Of a stretch of 64,000 bases of DNA, positions 7,319 through 15,853 are shown piece by piece (position 1 is the first letter of the stretch; every line of letters begins with the position of its first letter). The translations under genes were made by a program, and so were the position numbers. The stretch is taken from contig NZ_CP097128.1 of assembly GCF_023330685.1 (NCBI RefSeq), positions 2,232,001 through 2,296,000 of the forward strand. The letters run 5' to 3'. The notes below the pieces were generated by a model, which was not told the origin of the DNA, ran no database searches, and saw only the letters and a program-made list of their open reading frames with translations. Source of the DNA: Conexibacter sp. DBS9H8 (GTDB taxonomy: Bacteria; Actinomycetota; Thermoleophilia; Solirubrobacterales; Solirubrobacteraceae).

Positions 7319-8227
7319 ATGGCCGCATGCTTTCAGCTGCGCCCCGGCTCCGACGATCGCCTCGCGGACGTGGTTGGGGTCCTCCGGGCCGTCGGGCTGC
7401 ACCACCTCGGGCACAGCTCCGCCGACCTGGCGACGATCCGGGAGCGGGTGGCGGCCGACCCGGCCTTTGACCTCACCCGCGACCAGCGGATCGCCGAGGT
7501 CGACGGGGAGGTGGTCGGGGTGGCGACCGTGAACCCGGAGGCGCTCAACGTCGACGTGCACCCCGAGCATGACCATCCGGGCCTGCGGGAGGCGCTGCTG
7601 CACTGGGGGGAGGCCCGCCTCGGCGAGCTCGGACGACCCCTGTGCGTCCAGACCCCGAGTACGACCGCGCCCACCGTCGCGCTCCTGCAGGCCAGCGGGT
7701 ACCGCGTCGACCGCTCCTACATCGAGATGGTGCGCCGCTTCACCGACACCGGCCCGCCTGCCCTGCCGCGGCTGCCCGACGGCTACCGGCTCCGCCCGAT
7801 CGACCCGTCCGCGGACCTGATCGCCCTCCATGCCCTCGATGACCGGGCCTTCGCCACGCGACCCGACTACCACCCGGAGGGGCTGGAGGAGTTCGCCGCC
7901 CGCCACCTCTCTCATCGTCACTTCGCGGGCGAGTGGAGCCACCTGGTCGTCGCTGCGGACGGGACGGCGTGTGGATCGGTGCTCGGCGCCCGCCGGCCCG
8001 GGCGGGCGGGCGGCTACATCGCCGTGCTCGCCGTCGAGCCCGAGCACCAGCACCGCGGGCTCGGCCGGGCGCTGCTGCTCAGCGCGTTTGCCGCGATCGC
8101 CGCCCTCACCCTTGAGAGCGCCAGCCTTCACGTCGCCTCCGACAACCCGCGCGCCCTCGACCTCTACACCGGGGTCGACATGGCGGCCGGGGAGCGGATC
8201 GACGCCTACCGGCGCGAACGTCCCTGA
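7319..8227 (+). CDS. Tandem-domain GNAT N-acetyltransferase
   Basis: A 302-residue protein with two GNAT domains, about 1-140 and 155-300. The second has the acetyl-CoA pyrophosphate-binding motif EHQHRGLGRALL near residue 243-254 and the later ASDNPRALDLYTGVDM strand-helix typical of beta6/beta7. The first half is more degenerate, as in MshD-like double acetyltransferases. A mycothiol synthase role is possible in principle but the active-site residues are not clear enough to claim it. Divergent from the SDR gene and probably leaderless. Confidence 0.75.
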   Translation: MAACFQLRPGSDDRLADVVGVLRAVGLHHLGHSSADLATIRERVAADPAFDLTRDQRIAEVDGEVVGVATVNPEALNVDVHPEHDHPGLREALLHWGEARLGELGRPLCVQTPSTTAPTVALLQASGYRVDRSYIEMVRRFTDTGPPALPRLPDGYRLRPIDPSADLIALHALDDRAFATRPDYHPEGLEEFAARHLSHRHFAGEWSHLVVAADGTACGSVLGARRPGRAGGYIAVLAVEPEHQHRGLGRALLLSAFAAIAALTLESASLHVASDNPRALDLYTGVDMAAGERIDAYRRERP

Positions 8228-8277
8228 GCGGGCGAGCCTTCACCTCACTCCCCGGATCGGGCACAATCGCTGACGCC

Positions 8278-8517
8278 GTGCCCCTCTCTGATCTCGAGAT
8301 CTCCAAGGACACGCTTCAGACCGTCGTGGAGAGCGGCTTTGACCACGTCGGTCGGATCGCTGCGATCATCACCTCCGCCGGGCGGGACATCACCCGGGAG
8401 CTCGGCGAGTGGGCGACCGACCTGTTCGAGATGCGCGAGGCGGCCGCCCGTGCCCGGGCCGACCGTGCGGGCGCCGAGGACCGGGCCGCCGCGGCGGCCG
8501 GGAAGGAGAACCCATGA
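8278..8517 (+). CDS. Small conserved-looking protein upstream of a heme-degrading enzyme
   Basis: 79 residues from GTG 8278. The first 50 residues form amphipathic helices (DLEISKDTLQTVVESGFDHVGRIAAIIT as a whole block), followed by an Ala/Arg/Glu-rich charged tail. There is no signal peptide or membrane helix and I recognise no family. Its stop overlaps the start of the MhuD-like gene (ATGA at 8514-8517), so the two are translationally coupled and likely act together. CACAAT at 8262-8267 is a possible -10 box. Confidence 0.65.
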   Translation: MPLSDLEISKDTLQTVVESGFDHVGRIAAIITSAGRDITRELGEWATDLFEMREAAARARADRAGAEDRAAAAAGKENP

Positions 8518-8828
8518 CCGTCGTCAAGATCAATGCGATCACCGTCGCGCCCGAGCGTCGGGAGGAGTTCGCCCAGCGGTTCGCCGCCCGGGCCGGCCGG
8601 GTCGAGGCTGCGGACGGCTTCGAGGGGTTTGAGCTGCTCGCCCCCAACGACGACCGCAACGTCTGTCTCGTCGTCACCCACTGGGCCAGTGAGGAGCACT
8701 TCCAGGCGTGGGTCAGCTCGGCGGACTTCCGCGCCGGGCACGCCCAGCACCGCGAGTCCGGTCCGGTCGGGACCGCCTCGGAGGTGTGGTCCTTCGATGT
8801 GCTCGAGGCCGTCGGCCGAGAGGACTGA
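8514..8828 (+). CDS. MhuD/IsdG-type heme-degrading monooxygenase (ABM fold)
   Basis: A 104-residue antibiotic-biosynthesis-monooxygenase fold protein. The N-terminus MTVVKINAI and the segments GFEGFELL, VVTHWASEEHFQAW and FRAGHAQHR match mycobacterial MhuD closely. The heme-binding and catalytic residues of MhuD, Asn7, Trp66 and His75, correspond to Asn7, Trp66 and His76. It would open the heme ring and release iron. Start fixed by the ATGA overlap with the upstream small gene. No heme transporter is visible nearby. Confidence 0.85.
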   Translation: MTVVKINAITVAPERREEFAQRFAARAGRVEAADGFEGFELLAPNDDRNVCLVVTHWASEEHFQAWVSSADFRAGHAQHRESGPVGTASEVWSFDVLEAVGRED

Positions 8829-8829
8829 C

Positions 8830-8858
8830 CCGGCGGACCCCAGCGTCAGCGCCGCCGG
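8830..8858. terminator. GC palindrome between convergent genes
   Basis: CCGGCGG (8830-8836) pairs with CCGCCGG (8852-8858). The stop codon of the minus-strand gene (8846-8848) sits in the loop. No U tract on either strand, so the terminator role is an inference from position. Confidence 0.35.
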
Positions 8859-9277
8859 ACCCGGCCGGGAACGGTCACCGTCCCGGCCAGGGCGGGAACC
8901 CCGAGGCCCTGGGGGTTGGCTGCCGCCACGAAGCAGCGCAGCCGAGACCCCGCGTCCCGGCGGGTCACGCGGTAGCGCGCTCCGGTGTGGATGAGCCGGC
9001 GCCCGCGCCGCCAGCGCACCCGGAATGAGGTCGGGTCATTCGCCCAGACCCCATCGCGGCAGATCAGGAGCGTGCCGACGCGCACCCGCCCGTGACGGTT
9101 GACACTCGGTGCGACGGTGTTGACCGGCACGCCGCTCGTACCGTCGGGGTTGTTGGCGGAGCCGGCGGGGCTCGTCTGAGCCGGAACGGCCGCGGCCGGA
9201 CTGGGGGAACCGACGGCGAGCAGGCCGGCCAGTGCGATTCCGGCGAGCAGGGCGATGAGGGATAATTTCACGGTCAC
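8846..9277 (-). CDS. Secreted protein with one bacterial Ig-like repeat
   Basis: About 143 residues from GTG 9277. An N-terminal hydrophobic segment (LSLIALLAGIALAGLLAVG) ending near AAAVPAQ is a signal peptide. The rest is one copy of the repeat often seen in Thermoleophilia surface proteins, with pattern P.V...G.V.VGTLL.C..G.W..DP.SF...W.RG...I......Y.V...DAG..L.C...A.N..G. The two cysteines probably bridge. A GTG at 9337 is also open, but TAGCGT at 9288-9293 lies inside that longer frame and favours the shorter start. Function unknown, outside the cell. Confidence 0.65.
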   Translation of the reverse strand: MTVKLSLIALLAGIALAGLLAVGSPSPAAAVPAQTSPAGSANNPDGTSGVPVNTVAPSVNRHGRVRVGTLLICRDGVWANDPTSFRVRWRRGRRLIHTGARYRVTRRDAGSRLRCFVAAANPQGLGVPALAGTVTVPGRVRRR

Positions 9278-9391
9278 GGTCCCCCAGACGCTAGCTCGCG
9301 GAGCCGCAGAACCTGGCCGGTTCGTCCAGGTCTTCACACAGCGTTCGTCTCAGGGTCACATCGCGGTCACAGGTCCGGCGTGGAGGCGCCT

Positions 9392-9397
9392 TAGGGT
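9392..9397 (+). promoter_or_regulatory. Putative -10 box of leaderless phosphoesterase gene
   Basis: TAGGGT, 6 bases before ATG 9404; no Shine-Dalgarno sequence. Confidence 0.5.
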
Positions 9398-9403
9398 GAG
9401 ATC

Positions 9404-11167
9404 ATGAACTTCGAACTTCCCGACGCGATGCGCGGGCGCCCGGTGAACCGCCGTGAGCTGCTGAACCACCTCGGAGTCCTTGGCGCCGCCGCCTTCCTTG
9501 CCCGTCCCGCCGCCGCATGGGGGGCGAGCGGCGCGCCCGCCCGGCTCGTCCGCCAGGCGGCCAGCGTCCGGCCGTACGGGTCCGACCTCGAGGCCGTCGA
9601 GCACATCGTCTTCCTGATGATGGAGAACCGCTCCTACGACCACTACTTCGGCTCCTACGAGCAGGGCCGCGGCTTTGACGATCATCCCCGCGACGCCCTC
9701 GGCGTGTTCGCCCAGGCCTACCCGAATGCTCCGGCCGGCCTGTTCCCCGCCGACACGCTGCTGCCCTTCCACCTCAACTCGAGCGACGGCTTCGAATGCA
9801 CCGACGACCTCACCCACGACTGGGGGCCGATGCACCTGTGCTGGAACGGCGGGAAGATGGACTCCTGGGTCAAGGTCCACACCTCATCGGCCTATGAGGG
9901 CCCCCGCGGGGCGATGACGATGGGGTACTACACCCGCGCGGACCTCCCCTTCTACTACGCGCTCGCCGACCACTTCACCCTGCTGGACGCCTACCACGCC
10001 TCCATCCTCGGACCGACCCACCCGAACCGGATCATGGCCAACACCGGCACGATCGACCCGGCCGGCGGGCAGGGCGGCCCGATCACCGACACGAACTTCA
10101 CGCCCGACGTGGTGTGGAACTGCACCTGGCCGACGATGCAGGAGGTGCTCGAGGACGCCGGCGTCTCCTGGAAGGTCTACAACCCGTCCAACAGCGGCCT
10201 GGCCGGAACCAAGTACGCCGGTCTGTCACAGTTCCCGACCTGGGATCCGGCGCTCTATGACCCGATCGCCAACCCGGAGGTGATGACCGCCACCGACCAG
10301 ATCCTGCCGTACTTCACCGCCTTCCGGAACCGGCTTTCGCCCCTGTACGCGAAGGCGTTCGGCCAGTTCTTCCCCTCCGACTTCGTCGCGGACGTCAGTG
10401 CCGGCACGCTGCCGAGCGTCTCCTGGATCATTCCCCCGCTCGGATTCGACGAGCACCCCAGTTCGAGTCCGGACAACGGGATGTGGTTCACCTCCCTCGT
10501 CCTCGACGCGCTCGTGGCCAACCCGGCGGTGTGGTCCAAGACCGCCGTCTTCCTCATGTACGACGAGAACGACGGCTGGTTCGACCACGTCGCCCCGCCG
10601 ACCGCGCCGCCCGGAACGCCCGGCGAGTACCTCACCGCCACCGCCCCCAAGGTCGGCGACCCCGATCCGGGAACGCTCGGGATCACCGGCCCGCTTGGGC
10701 TCGGGGTCCGGGTGCCGGGGCTGATGATCTCTCCGTTCAGTCGTGGCGGCCGGGTCGCCACCGAGTTGTTCGACCACACCTCCCAGCTCAAGCTCATCGC
10801 CGCCCGCTTCGGGGTTGAGGTGCCGAACGTGTCGGCGTGGCGGAGCGAGCTCGTCGGCGACCTCACCTCGACGATGTTCCACAGCCGCACCGACGAGACC
10901 TGGCCCGCAGGGCTGCCGGCGACGGCGCCGTACGTCCCCTCCAGCGGTGTGTGCAAGGCGACGAACCAGGACACCGAGTCCGGCGGCGCGACCCCGTCGA
11001 TCCCGACCGACCAGACGATGCCGACCCAGGGTGGGGGGGAGGTTCCGGCCTCCCGTTACTTCCCGACGCACGAGAAGCACCGCATTCCGCCCGGTCACCG
11101 CACCCCGATGGGCGGCACGGGCAAGCCGACGCGCAAGTCCGCCCACAACGCGCTCGCCGAACGCTGA
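9404..11167 (+). CDS. Tat-exported phospholipase C / acid phosphatase family phosphoesterase
   Basis: A 587-residue secreted phosphoesterase. The N-terminus holds a twin-arginine type signal (NRRELLNHLGVLGAAAFLA, residues 14-32). The catalytic domain starts with HIVFLMMENRSYDHYFGSY (about 66-84), the signature of the phospholipase C/AcpA family, and later has YDENDGWFDHV (near 386-396), VPGLMISPFSRGG and FDHTSQLKL. These supply the metal and phosphate ligands. It would cleave phosphomonoesters or phosphodiesters, including phospholipid head groups, outside the membrane. The start is set by the -10-like TAGGGT 6 bases upstream. No partner gene is nearby. Confidence 0.88.
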   Translation: MNFELPDAMRGRPVNRRELLNHLGVLGAAAFLARPAAAWGASGAPARLVRQAASVRPYGSDLEAVEHIVFLMMENRSYDHYFGSYEQGRGFDDHPRDALGVFAQAYPNAPAGLFPADTLLPFHLNSSDGFECTDDLTHDWGPMHLCWNGGKMDSWVKVHTSSAYEGPRGAMTMGYYTRADLPFYYALADHFTLLDAYHASILGPTHPNRIMANTGTIDPAGGQGGPITDTNFTPDVVWNCTWPTMQEVLEDAGVSWKVYNPSNSGLAGTKYAGLSQFPTWDPALYDPIANPEVMTATDQILPYFTAFRNRLSPLYAKAFGQFFPSDFVADVSAGTLPSVSWIIPPLGFDEHPSSSPDNGMWFTSLVLDALVANPAVWSKTAVFLMYDENDGWFDHVAPPTAPPGTPGEYLTATAPKVGDPDPGTLGITGPLGLGVRVPGLMISPFSRGGRVATELFDHTSQLKLIAARFGVEVPNVSAWRSELVGDLTSTMFHSRTDETWPAGLPATAPYVPSSGVCKATNQDTESGGATPSIPTDQTMPTQGGGEVPASRYFPTHEKHRIPPGHRTPMGGTGKPTRKSAHNALAER

Positions 11168-11174
11168 GGCGCTG

Positions 11175-11197
11175 ACCCCGGCGGTGGCGGCCGGGGT
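11175..11197 (+). terminator. Hairpin after the phosphoesterase gene
   Basis: ACCCCGGC (11175-11182) pairs perfectly with GCCGGGGT (11190-11197) around a 7-base loop, 8 bases after the stop codon. No U tract. Confidence 0.45.
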
Positions 11198-11275
11198 GGA
11201 TGGACCCCGGCAACGCACAGAGCCCGCGGGCGCCTCTCGGCGTGCGTTCGCGCACAAGCCGCCAGTTGAGCCCGA

Positions 11276-11281
11276 TATACT
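11276..11281 (+). promoter_or_regulatory. Candidate -10 box upstream of MFS gene
   Basis: TATACT in the locally AT-richer gap before GTG 11318, leaving a leader of about 30 bases. No convincing -35 box. The convergent LysR gene downstream of the transporter is a candidate regulator of this site. Confidence 0.35.
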
Positions 11282-11317
11282 TGACTACGCAATGATTCTG
11301 CGTGTCTGGTCCCACCG

Positions 11318-12508
11318 GTGAAAGCTCCCCGGCGCCTCGGCGTCCTCACGGCCATCCTCGCCCTCGCCTGCGGACTGTCGGTCGCCAACCTCTACTACGC
11401 CCAGCCGATCCTCGAGCTGCTCGCCCACAGCTTCGGGGTGGGGGAGGGGACGGTGACCGTCGTCGTCACCCTCACCCAGGTCGGCTACGCGGCCGGCCTC
11501 ATCTTCGTCCTGCCCCTCGGCGATCTCCTCCAGGTGCGTCGCCTCACGCCGGTGATGCTGCTCGCCGCCGCGGTCGCCCTCGCGCTCTGCGCGGTCGCGC
11601 CGAGCCTCGCGATCTTCCTGATCGCCTCGCTCCTCGTCGGGCTGTTCTCCACCGTCGCCCAGATCCTCATTCCGTTCGCCGCCCACCTCGCCCCGGAGGA
11701 GTCGCGCGGCCAGATCGTCGGCCGGGTGATGAGCGGCCTGCTGCTCGGGATCCTGCTCGCCCGCACCGTCTCCTCGGAGATCGCCGCCCTGCTTGGCTGG
11801 CGGGCGATCTTCTACATCTCCGCTGCGCTGATGCTGATCCTTGCGGTGATCCTCGCCCGCTTCCTCCCGACCCGGGAGCCCGACCATCACGCCGGGTACG
11901 GGTCGCTGATGCGCTCGGTCGGTCGCTACGCGATCGAGCTCGGTCCGCTGCGTCGCCGCGCCGCCTGCCAGGCGATGATGTTCATGGCCTTCAGCGCCTA
12001 CTGGAGCACGATCGCCTACGTCCTGATCGACCGCCATCACCTCTCCCAGGCCGACATCGGGCTGTTCGCGCTCGTCGGGGCGACTGGCGCGACGATCGCC
12101 CCGTTTGCCGGTTGGCTTGGAGACCACGGCCACGGTGGGTGGGCGAGTGGGGTAACCCTCGCCGCGGCGACCCTGGCGATGGTGATCGCCGGAATCGGTG
12201 AGTCGAGCCTCATCGCGCTTGCGGTCGGCGGCGTGCTCCTGGACCTCGGGGTCCAGGGCCACCAGATCCTCAGCCAGCAGGAGATTTACGCGCTGGCCCC
12301 GGAGGGGCGCGCGCGGATCAACACCGTCTACATGGGCACTGTGTTCGTCGGCGGGGCGGCCGGGTCGGCCCTCGCCGGTGTCCTGCATGCGAGTGCGGGC
12401 TGGGGTGGGGTGATGACCTTCGCCGCAGGTGTTTCGGCATTGGGCTTCCTCATCTGGCTCACCCACACGCTCCTGGCTCGGCGCGCTCGCGTGTCGGTCC
12501 CCGCCTGA
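11318..12508 (+). CDS. MFS transporter, 12-TM drug/metabolite exporter type
   Basis: A 396-residue protein with 12 predicted membrane helices. The start (GLSVANLYYAQPILELL) and the loop after helix 2 (GDLLQVRRLTPVM) match the YgaY/AraJ-like group of small MFS exporters, with the usual motif A partly kept as LPLGDLLQVRR. The substrate is unknown. GTG 11318 is the start that keeps a short basic N-terminus before helix 1. It converges on a LysR regulator gene 30 bases away, a common arrangement for an inducible exporter. Confidence 0.82.
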   Translation: MKAPRRLGVLTAILALACGLSVANLYYAQPILELLAHSFGVGEGTVTVVVTLTQVGYAAGLIFVLPLGDLLQVRRLTPVMLLAAAVALALCAVAPSLAIFLIASLLVGLFSTVAQILIPFAAHLAPEESRGQIVGRVMSGLLLGILLARTVSSEIAALLGWRAIFYISAALMLILAVILARFLPTREPDHHAGYGSLMRSVGRYAIELGPLRRRAACQAMMFMAFSAYWSTIAYVLIDRHHLSQADIGLFALVGATGATIAPFAGWLGDHGHGGWASGVTLAAATLAMVIAGIGESSLIALAVGGVLLDLGVQGHQILSQQEIYALAPEGRARINTVYMGTVFVGGAAGSALAGVLHASAGWGGVMTFAAGVSALGFLIWLTHTLLARRARVSVPA

Positions 12509-12527
12509 GCACGGAGGGGGACGCCGG

Positions 12528-12551
12528 CCGCGCGTGGATCAGGTCGCGCGG
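12528..12551. terminator. GC palindrome between convergent MFS and LysR genes
   Basis: CCGCGCG (12528-12534) pairs with CGCGCGG (12545-12551). The LysR stop codon (12539-12541) lies in the 10-base loop. No U tract. Confidence 0.4.
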
Positions 12552-13426
12552 GGCGGCGCGTCGACGGCGAGCGCAAGGAACGCAGCGGCGGCGGTCGACA
12601 ACGGCCGGTCCCGGTGCAGGAGGCCGATCGGCCGGGTGATGGCCGGGCGCAGCGCACGCAGGGTCGCCCCCCGCCGCCGGGCCTCCGCGGCGAGGGGGGC
12701 GGGCAGCAGCGCTGCCCCCGCCCCGGCGAGGACGAGGGCGACGACCGACTCGCGCGCCGCGGTCTCCACCGCGATCTCCGGCGCGATCCCGACCGCCCCG
12801 AGCGCCTGTTCGAGCAGCGTCCGCGTCGAGGTTCCCGGCGGGCTCACGATGAACGGAATCCGGGCGAGTTCGGTCCGGGACAGCGGGCGACCGGGATCGC
12901 CGGGGGTTCCGGGGGGCAGTACGAGCAGCAGCTCCTGGACTCCGAGCGGGGCGACGACGAGGCCGACGTTCGTGGCGGTAAGGTGGGCGGCTCCGAGTTC
13001 GGCCGAGCCGCTGCGGACGAGCGAGGCGACGCCGTCGGCGGTCTCGGGCTCGACAACGCTGAGGCGAACCCCCGGATGGGCGGCCCGAAAGCGGCCGATC
13101 AGCCCGGCGACCGGGTCCACGGCGAGGGTCGCGAGGGTCGCGATCCGCACCGACCCGCTGCGAAGAGCCCCGACGTCAGTGAGCGCCTCCCGCGCCTCCG
13201 CGACGCTCTCGAGGACCCGCTGGGCGGGCCGCAGCAGCGCCGTGCCGGCGTCGGAGAGCCGCAGGCGGCCGCCGCTGCGGTCGAACAGCTGGACGCCGAG
13301 CTCGGCCTCGAGGCTGCGTAGCGCTTGACTGAGCGACGGCTGAGTGATGTGGAGCCGACGGGCGGCGCGGGTCACGCTCTCGGTGTCGGCGACGGCGAGG
13401 AAGTAGCGCAGGCGCCGTTCGTCCAT
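12539..13426 (-). CDS. LysR-family transcriptional regulator
   Basis: A 295-residue protein. Residues 1-60 form the winged helix-turn-helix typical of LysR (LRYFLAVADTESVTRAARRL, then HITQPSLSQALRSLEAELGV), followed by a linker helix and a two-lobe periplasmic-binding-like effector domain (about 90-290). LysR proteins usually control a neighbouring gene; here the candidates are the convergent MFS exporter or the divergent ClC channel. The start ATG 13426 is 6 bases after TAGGAT on the same strand, so the mRNA is probably leaderless. Confidence 0.9.
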   Translation of the reverse strand: MDERRLRYFLAVADTESVTRAARRLHITQPSLSQALRSLEAELGVQLFDRSGGRLRLSDAGTALLRPAQRVLESVAEAREALTDVGALRSGSVRIATLATLAVDPVAGLIGRFRAAHPGVRLSVVEPETADGVASLVRSGSAELGAAHLTATNVGLVVAPLGVQELLLVLPPGTPGDPGRPLSRTELARIPFIVSPPGTSTRTLLEQALGAVGIAPEIAVETAARESVVALVLAGAGAALLPAPLAAEARRRGATLRALRPAITRPIGLLHRDRPLSTAAAAFLALAVDAPPRAT

Positions 13427-13432
13427 AGGAGG

Positions 13433-13438
13433 ATCCTA
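13433..13438 (-). promoter_or_regulatory. Putative -10 box of leaderless lysR-type gene
   Basis: TAGGAT on the minus strand, 6 bases before ATG 13426. Confidence 0.5.
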
Positions 13439-13488
13439 TCTCGAACATGCAGAAGATCACCTTGATCTATACGTAACGGTTGCGCAAC

Positions 13489-14973
13489 ATGAACCCGATG
13501 GACCAGACGCCACCGCAGCCGTCCAAGCGTCCCCGCTCGCTCCGGGCCGGTGCCCTGCGGGTCGCACCCGAGCACCACGCGCGCGCCCGGGTGCAGGCGA
13601 ACTTCGTCCACTCGGTGACCGAGTACGACCACCGTTTCTGGCTTGCGACCGGTCTCACCGGAGTCGCCGCCGGCGTCGGTGCGATCGTGATGATGGCGGT
13701 GCTGCGCACGATCCAGCACCTCGCCTTCTCCTATCACCACGGCACCTACTCGAGCGCGGCGGCGGCCCACAGCGACCTGCGCCGCTTGATCGTTCTGCTC
13801 ATCGGCGGTCTCGTCGCCGGAGTCGGCTACTGGTTCCTGCGCCGCGTTCTCGGGGGCACCGGTGGGGAGCCGACCCGATCGGTGTGGACGGGCACCGACA
13901 ATATGAACGTCCCTCGCACCTTCGCCACCGGTGTGCTGCAGGAGACGTTCATCGGTCTCGGCGGCTCCCTTGGTCGTGAGGCCGCCCCCCAGCATTTCGG
14001 GGCCGCCTTCGGCTCCTACTTCAGCCGCCACCTCAGCCTGCCCGCCGAGCAGCGGCGGCTGCTGATCGCCTGCGGGGCGGGCGCCGGGGTCGGCGCGGTC
14101 TACAACGTTCCGCTCGCCGGCGCCCTGTTCGCGACCGAGCTCTACCTTGGCTCGATCACCCTGACGACGGTCGTCCCGGCCGTGATGTGCGCGAGCATCG
14201 CCACCCTCGTCGGCTGGATCACCCTGCCGACCCACTCCGTCTACCAGGTCAGTCTGCCGGCCACCCCGAGCGCCTCGAGCATCGTCTTCGCCGCCCTCGC
14301 CGGGCCACTGCTCGGGCTCGCCACCGCTGCCTTCGTGCGCCTGATCGGTTGGGCCAACGACCATCGGCCGACCGGCGGTCCGGCGCTCATCGGGCTTCCC
14401 GTCGTCGCCTTCGGGATCCTCGGCCTGCTCTCCTTCGCCTACCCGCTGCTGCTTGGCAACGGGCGGGACCTGGCCGAGTTCGCCCTGCTCGGCGGCGGCA
14501 CCGTCGGGGGCCTGCTCATGCTCGGACTGCTCAAGCCGCTCGTAACCGGACTTGCGCTGCGCAGCGGCCCCGGCGGCGGGCTGTTCACCCCGACGCTGTC
14601 GACCGGCGCCGCCCTCGGCGCCTGTCTCGGACACGCCTGGATGCTGCTGTGGCCGGGGACCGCGCCGCCGATCTTCGCCATGATCGGAGCGGCGGCGATG
14701 CTCGCCGCCGGGATGCAGGCGCCGATCGCCGGGATCGTTTTCGCGGTTGAGCTGACCAACTCGATCAGTGCTTCGCTCGTGCCGATCCTCATCGCCGTCG
14801 CCGGCGCGGTGATCGTCGCCCGCGGTCTCGACCCGCGCTCGATCTACTCCGCGCGTCTGCCCCAGCCGGTCGCCGCAGCCGAGGAGGTGGCGGTGCCCGC
14901 AGACAGCGGCATCGCGGAGACCGAGCCGGTGGATCCGACCGTCGTCAGGGAGCCGGCGGCGTCAGGGTCGTAG
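13489..14973 (+). CDS. ClC-type chloride channel or chloride/proton antiporter
   Basis: About 494 residues with ten or more membrane helices. ClC selectivity motifs are visible: GGSLGREAAPQ, with the gating glutamate at about residue 164 (GREGP in other ClCs, here GREAA), and GPGGGLFTPTL near 359-369. There is no C-terminal CBS pair, only a short polar tail. It would move chloride or a similar anion, possibly in exchange for protons. Start uncertain: ATG 13489, ATG 13498 and TTG 13480 are all in frame. The lysR-type gene runs divergently from here. Confidence 0.85.
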   Translation: MNPMDQTPPQPSKRPRSLRAGALRVAPEHHARARVQANFVHSVTEYDHRFWLATGLTGVAAGVGAIVMMAVLRTIQHLAFSYHHGTYSSAAAAHSDLRRLIVLLIGGLVAGVGYWFLRRVLGGTGGEPTRSVWTGTDNMNVPRTFATGVLQETFIGLGGSLGREAAPQHFGAAFGSYFSRHLSLPAEQRRLLIACGAGAGVGAVYNVPLAGALFATELYLGSITLTTVVPAVMCASIATLVGWITLPTHSVYQVSLPATPSASSIVFAALAGPLLGLATAAFVRLIGWANDHRPTGGPALIGLPVVAFGILGLLSFAYPLLLGNGRDLAEFALLGGGTVGGLLMLGLLKPLVTGLALRSGPGGGLFTPTLSTGAALGACLGHAWMLLWPGTAPPIFAMIGAAAMLAAGMQAPIAGIVFAVELTNSISASLVPILIAVAGAVIVARGLDPRSIYSARLPQPVAAAEEVAVPADSGIAETEPVDPTVVREPAASGS

Positions 14974-15020
14974 CTGAGTCGCCGCGCCGCAGCGAACCTT
15001 CGGCGGGCGCGGCGACTCAG
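14974..15020 (+). terminator. Long perfect inverted repeat after the ClC gene
   Basis: A perfect 15-bp stem, CTGAGTCGCCGCGCC (14974-14988) with its complement (15006-15020), around a 17-base loop, beginning at the base after the TAG stop. No U tract follows. Confidence 0.5.
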
Positions 15021-15178
15021 CGGAAGACCGCCCGGCGCCGAGGCGAGCCGCCCCGCCGCGCTTCTGGACGTTTGTTTGACCTCTGAGTCCTCCCGGAACC
15101 GACGCACGGTGGATTGAGCGGGGGCTCTGCGGACCCGATAGCAAGAAGGACCGGCAATACACCGAGAGAGAGAGCAAA

Positions 15179-15817
15179 GTGCTGCGACGACTCCGTCTGG
15201 CTCCGGCCGGACTTCTTACCGCCGCGGCGGCGCTTGCCGCCACCGGCAGCGCGCACGCCGCGCTGCTGACCACCACCGCCCAGAGCTGCCCGGCCACCCA
15301 GGACGTCCAGGCCTTCCTGCCCTGGGGCGACCTGGCCGAGTACTTCCTCGCCCCGAACGGCAACTTCGCCACCGGCGGAGCCGGCTGGAGCCTCAGCGGC
15401 GGCGCCACCGCCGTCGCCGGTGGGGACGGTTACAGCCTCGCCGGGGCGCCGGTGAGTACCGAGTCGCTCGCCCTCCCGGACGGCAGCTCCGCCACGAGCC
15501 CCGCGGTCTGCATCGCCATCGACGCGCCGACGATCCGCTTCTTCGCCGAGAACAGTGGCTCCGCGAGCTCGACGCTGCAGGTGACCGCGACCGCGCAGAC
15601 AAGCCTCGGACCCGTCACCGTAGCGGTCGGTGACGTCGCCGCCTCCGGGACGTGGAACCCCACGAGCATCCTGCCGATCCTCTTCAGTGACCTCACCATC
15701 GTGCCCGGCAACCCGACCGCGGTGACCTTCACCTTCACCCCCCAGGGGCAGGGCGGCAACTGGCAGATCGACGACTTCTACGTCGATCCCTTCATGCGCA
15801 GTGGTGGCGGGGGCTGA
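15179..15817 (+). CDS. Secreted protein of unknown function
   Basis: 212 residues. Residues 1-28 are a signal peptide (basic start, hydrophobic core, cleavage after SAHA). The mature part is Gly/Ser/Thr-rich and predicted all-beta, with two cysteines (CPATQ and CIAIDAP segments) that could bridge. A C-terminal NWQIDDFYVDPF segment resembles the end of carbohydrate-binding jelly-roll domains that describe extra-cytoplasmic proteins, but I cannot name a family. GTG 15179 follows a purine tract (GAGAGAGAGAG) that can act as ribosome-binding site. Stands alone between the ClC and HD-GYP genes. Confidence 0.7.
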   Translation: MLRRLRLAPAGLLTAAAALAATGSAHAALLTTTAQSCPATQDVQAFLPWGDLAEYFLAPNGNFATGGAGWSLSGGATAVAGGDGYSLAGAPVSTESLALPDGSSATSPAVCIAIDAPTIRFFAENSGSASSTLQVTATAQTSLGPVTVAVGDVAASGTWNPTSILPILFSDLTIVPGNPTAVTFTFTPQGQGGNWQIDDFYVDPFMRSGGGG

Positions 15818-15853
15818 CCTGCCCGTGGGTGACCGTCGCCCCTCTCCCCGATT

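Noticed and set aside
15143..15178. GA-rich run as an unusual repeat element
   Set aside because: Short, and best seen as a purine-rich ribosome-binding region before GTG 15179.
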